Positions 15,982 to 17,148 of a stretch of 17,148 nt of DNA are shown in pieces. The notes under the pieces were generated by a model. That model ran no database searches and was not told where the DNA came from. It worked only from the letters and a program-made list of their open reading frames with translations. Numbering within the stretch: the stretch's first letter is position 1; each line of letters starts with the position of its first letter. The stretch is from Acidobacteriota bacterium (GTDB taxonomy: Bacteria; Acidobacteriota; Terriglobia; Terriglobales; Acidobacteriaceae): positions 1 through 17,148 of the forward strand of contig JAJYZK010000016.1 in assembly GCA_021799945.1 (NCBI GenBank), read 5' to 3'. The translations under genes were made by a program, and so were the position numbers.

Positions 15982-17148
15982 ATGGTTTTTGCCGTGCGCC
16001 ACCCCCATGCGCCGCGCCCGCGACGCCGTGCGTTTCAACGTTTCAGGAGAGCCCCACTTGGCCGCGGGCCGCGCCTGCTTTATGTCGCGCTGCTTTCGAT
16101 CGCGGCCTACCCGGTTGCCTACTGTCTTGGCGGCCAACCGCCGGGCGCCACGCTGTTTGCCCAAGCGGAGCGCATGCGAGCTGCGCTCGAAAATATACCG
16201 CAGGATCGACGGAGCGCCGCAGACTACGACCGCGTCTTGAATGCCTATCGCGCGATTTATCACAGCAGGCCTTCGGGAGCGGATGCCGACGCCAGCGTCA
16301 ATGCGGTGGCCGGCCTTCTGGCCGAAGAAGGGCGGGTGCTCCATTCTTCCCGCCGCCTGCACGACGCCATCGGGCAGTACGAATTCCTGCGTCATCAGTA
16401 TCCCTTCAGCCGCTACCGCTTCCTGGCTCTGATCGCCGAGGGCGATATCTACCGCGCGGATCTCCAGGATCCCGGCGATGCGGCCGCGAAGTTTGAGGAA
16501 TTTCTGGCGGCGTACCCGACGAATGCGCTTGCGGGTCGAGCTCGGCTCGAGCTGGCGGAGATGAAGAACTCCCCGGCGCAAACGCCGGCGGAAGCGCCGC
16601 TAACGGCGGATGTGACCCCCGATGCCGCCAGCGAGCCGGCGCCGGCGGCCGGCGAAGTTCGGACTGTGGCGGCGCAGGAGCCGGCGCCCAGCGTCACCCG
16701 GGCGGATGCGGCGCCTGCAGGAGGGGCGATCACGCGGGTGACGGGGATTCGCCATTGGTCGGCTCCAAGGTACACGCGGATCGCTATCGATCTTGGGGAT
16801 CAAGTGCGTTACGACGTGGGCCGAATCTCGGGACCGGAGCGATTCTATTTCGACCTTCACGATGCTCGCTTACTCCCCCAACTCAACGGTCAGACGGTAG
16901 CCGTCAACAACGACGGCTTTGTCCGCAGGATTCGAGCGGCGCAGTTCTCCGCGAATGTCGTTCGCATCGTGCTGGACGTCGGTCCGGAAGCGGACTATTC
17001 GGCCTTCTTCCTGCCCAATCCCTGGCGGCTCATCATCGACATCCATAAGCGGGGAGACCAGCGAGCGGCCCTTGCAGGGGCCGGACGTGCAATAGGTCCG
17101 GGGATTGGCGATGAGGGATTGACCGACCCGGCAGCCGCGGCTCGCGGC
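15982..17148 (+). CDS. Membrane-anchored helical-repeat and AMIN-domain protein, probable N-acetylmuramoyl-L-alanine amidase (3' end outside window)
   Basis: The frame stays open from the stop at 15934-15936 to the window edge, giving 389 codons from ATG 15982. Residues 1-30 are strongly basic (RPRRRAFQRFRRAP), followed by one hydrophobic segment at about 31-50 (RLLYVALLSIAAYPVAYCLG), a signal anchor or uncleaved signal. Residues about 58-195 form paired helices like a TPR or BamD-type repeat, with YEFLRHQYPFSRYRFLALIA and FEEFLAAYPTNALAGRARLE. A Pro/Ala linker follows. Residues about 253-355 match the AMIN domain (VTGIRHWSAPRYTRIAIDLG, RFYFDLHDARL, RIVLDVG, WRLIIDIHK), which targets periplasmic proteins to peptidoglycan and division or pole sites. 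In this group AMIN is usually followed by a zinc Amidase_3 domain, which would lie past the edge. GGAAG precedes the ATG; TTG 15961 and GTG 15994 are other starts. The amidase function is inferred, not seen. Confidence 0.78.
   Translation, partial: MVFAVRHPHAPRPRRRAFQRFRRAPLGRGPRLLYVALLSIAAYPVAYCLGGQPPGATLFAQAERMRAALENIPQDRRSAADYDRVLNAYRAIYHSRPSGADADASVNAVAGLLAEEGRVLHSSRRLHDAIGQYEFLRHQYPFSRYRFLALIAEGDIYRADLQDPGDAAAKFEEFLAAYPTNALAGRARLELAEMKNSPAQTPAEAPLTADVTPDAASEPAPAAGEVRTVAAQEPAPSVTRADAAPAGGAITRVTGIRHWSAPRYTRIAIDLGDQVRYDVGRISGPERFYFDLHDARLLPQLNGQTVAVNNDGFVRRIRAAQFSANVVRIVLDVGPEADYSAFFLPNPWRLIIDIHKRGDQRAALAGAGRAIGPGIGDEGLTDPAAAARG

Noticed and set aside
15972..16496. 174-codon plus-strand frame at the start of the AMIN-domain gene
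   Set aside because: The +1-register frame starting at 15982 contains the membrane segment, helical repeats and AMIN domain; this one is Cys/Arg/Pro-rich and ends inside it.

Overview
The window is high-GC DNA that most resembles a member of the Acidobacteriota, possibly the Bryobacter/Solibacter side. This rests on a large TonB-dependent receptor with an N-terminal carboxypeptidase-regulatory-like domain, Tat-exported SelA-fold PLP proteins, and dispersed repeats of the GTCATCCTG...GAAGGATCT type. The taxonomic call is inference. All main genes read as intact except a decayed IS3 transposase remnant. The two end genes are cut by the window.

Left part (2-2644, + strand) is central carbon metabolism. 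The C-terminal third of enolase overlaps an exported DUF2059 protein by 8 bp. After 140 bp comes a cofactor-independent phosphoglycerate mutase (gpmI). Enolase and GpmI catalyse consecutive glycolytic steps.

Middle part (2654-12139) is an accessory, envelope-facing region. On the minus strand, read from right to left, are a Tat-signal RidA-family protein, a secreted DUF4380 protein and a Tat-signal SelA-like PLP enzyme. On the plus strand, diverging from RidA across about 1 kb of non-coding DNA, are a TonB-dependent receptor and a second Tat-signal SelA-like PLP enzyme. The divergent spacer holds an IS3-family orfB fragment broken by stops and a frameshift, a good sigma70-type promoter for the receptor, and a small palindrome. 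My reading is that these genes form a periplasmic nutrient-processing module. The receptor would import an amino compound, the folded PLP enzymes (exported by Tat) would eliminate ammonia from it, and the co-exported RidA would hydrolyse the enamine/imine product. This is the most interesting proposal in the window and is inference from family membership and signal peptides.

Right part (12346-17148, + strand) returns to housekeeping and envelope functions. It holds KdsC (KDO-8-phosphate phosphatase, LPS core), alanyl-tRNA synthetase (AlaS), and the N-terminal part of a membrane-anchored helical-repeat plus AMIN-domain protein that probably continues as an N-acetylmuramoyl-L-alanine amidase. 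kdsC and alaS both lack an obvious Shine-Dalgarno and have a TANNNT hexamer just before the ATG. Strong hairpins lie after the second SelA-like gene, after alaS, and across the two convergent stop codons of gpmI and the first SelA-like gene. I saw no tRNA, rRNA or CRISPR array.
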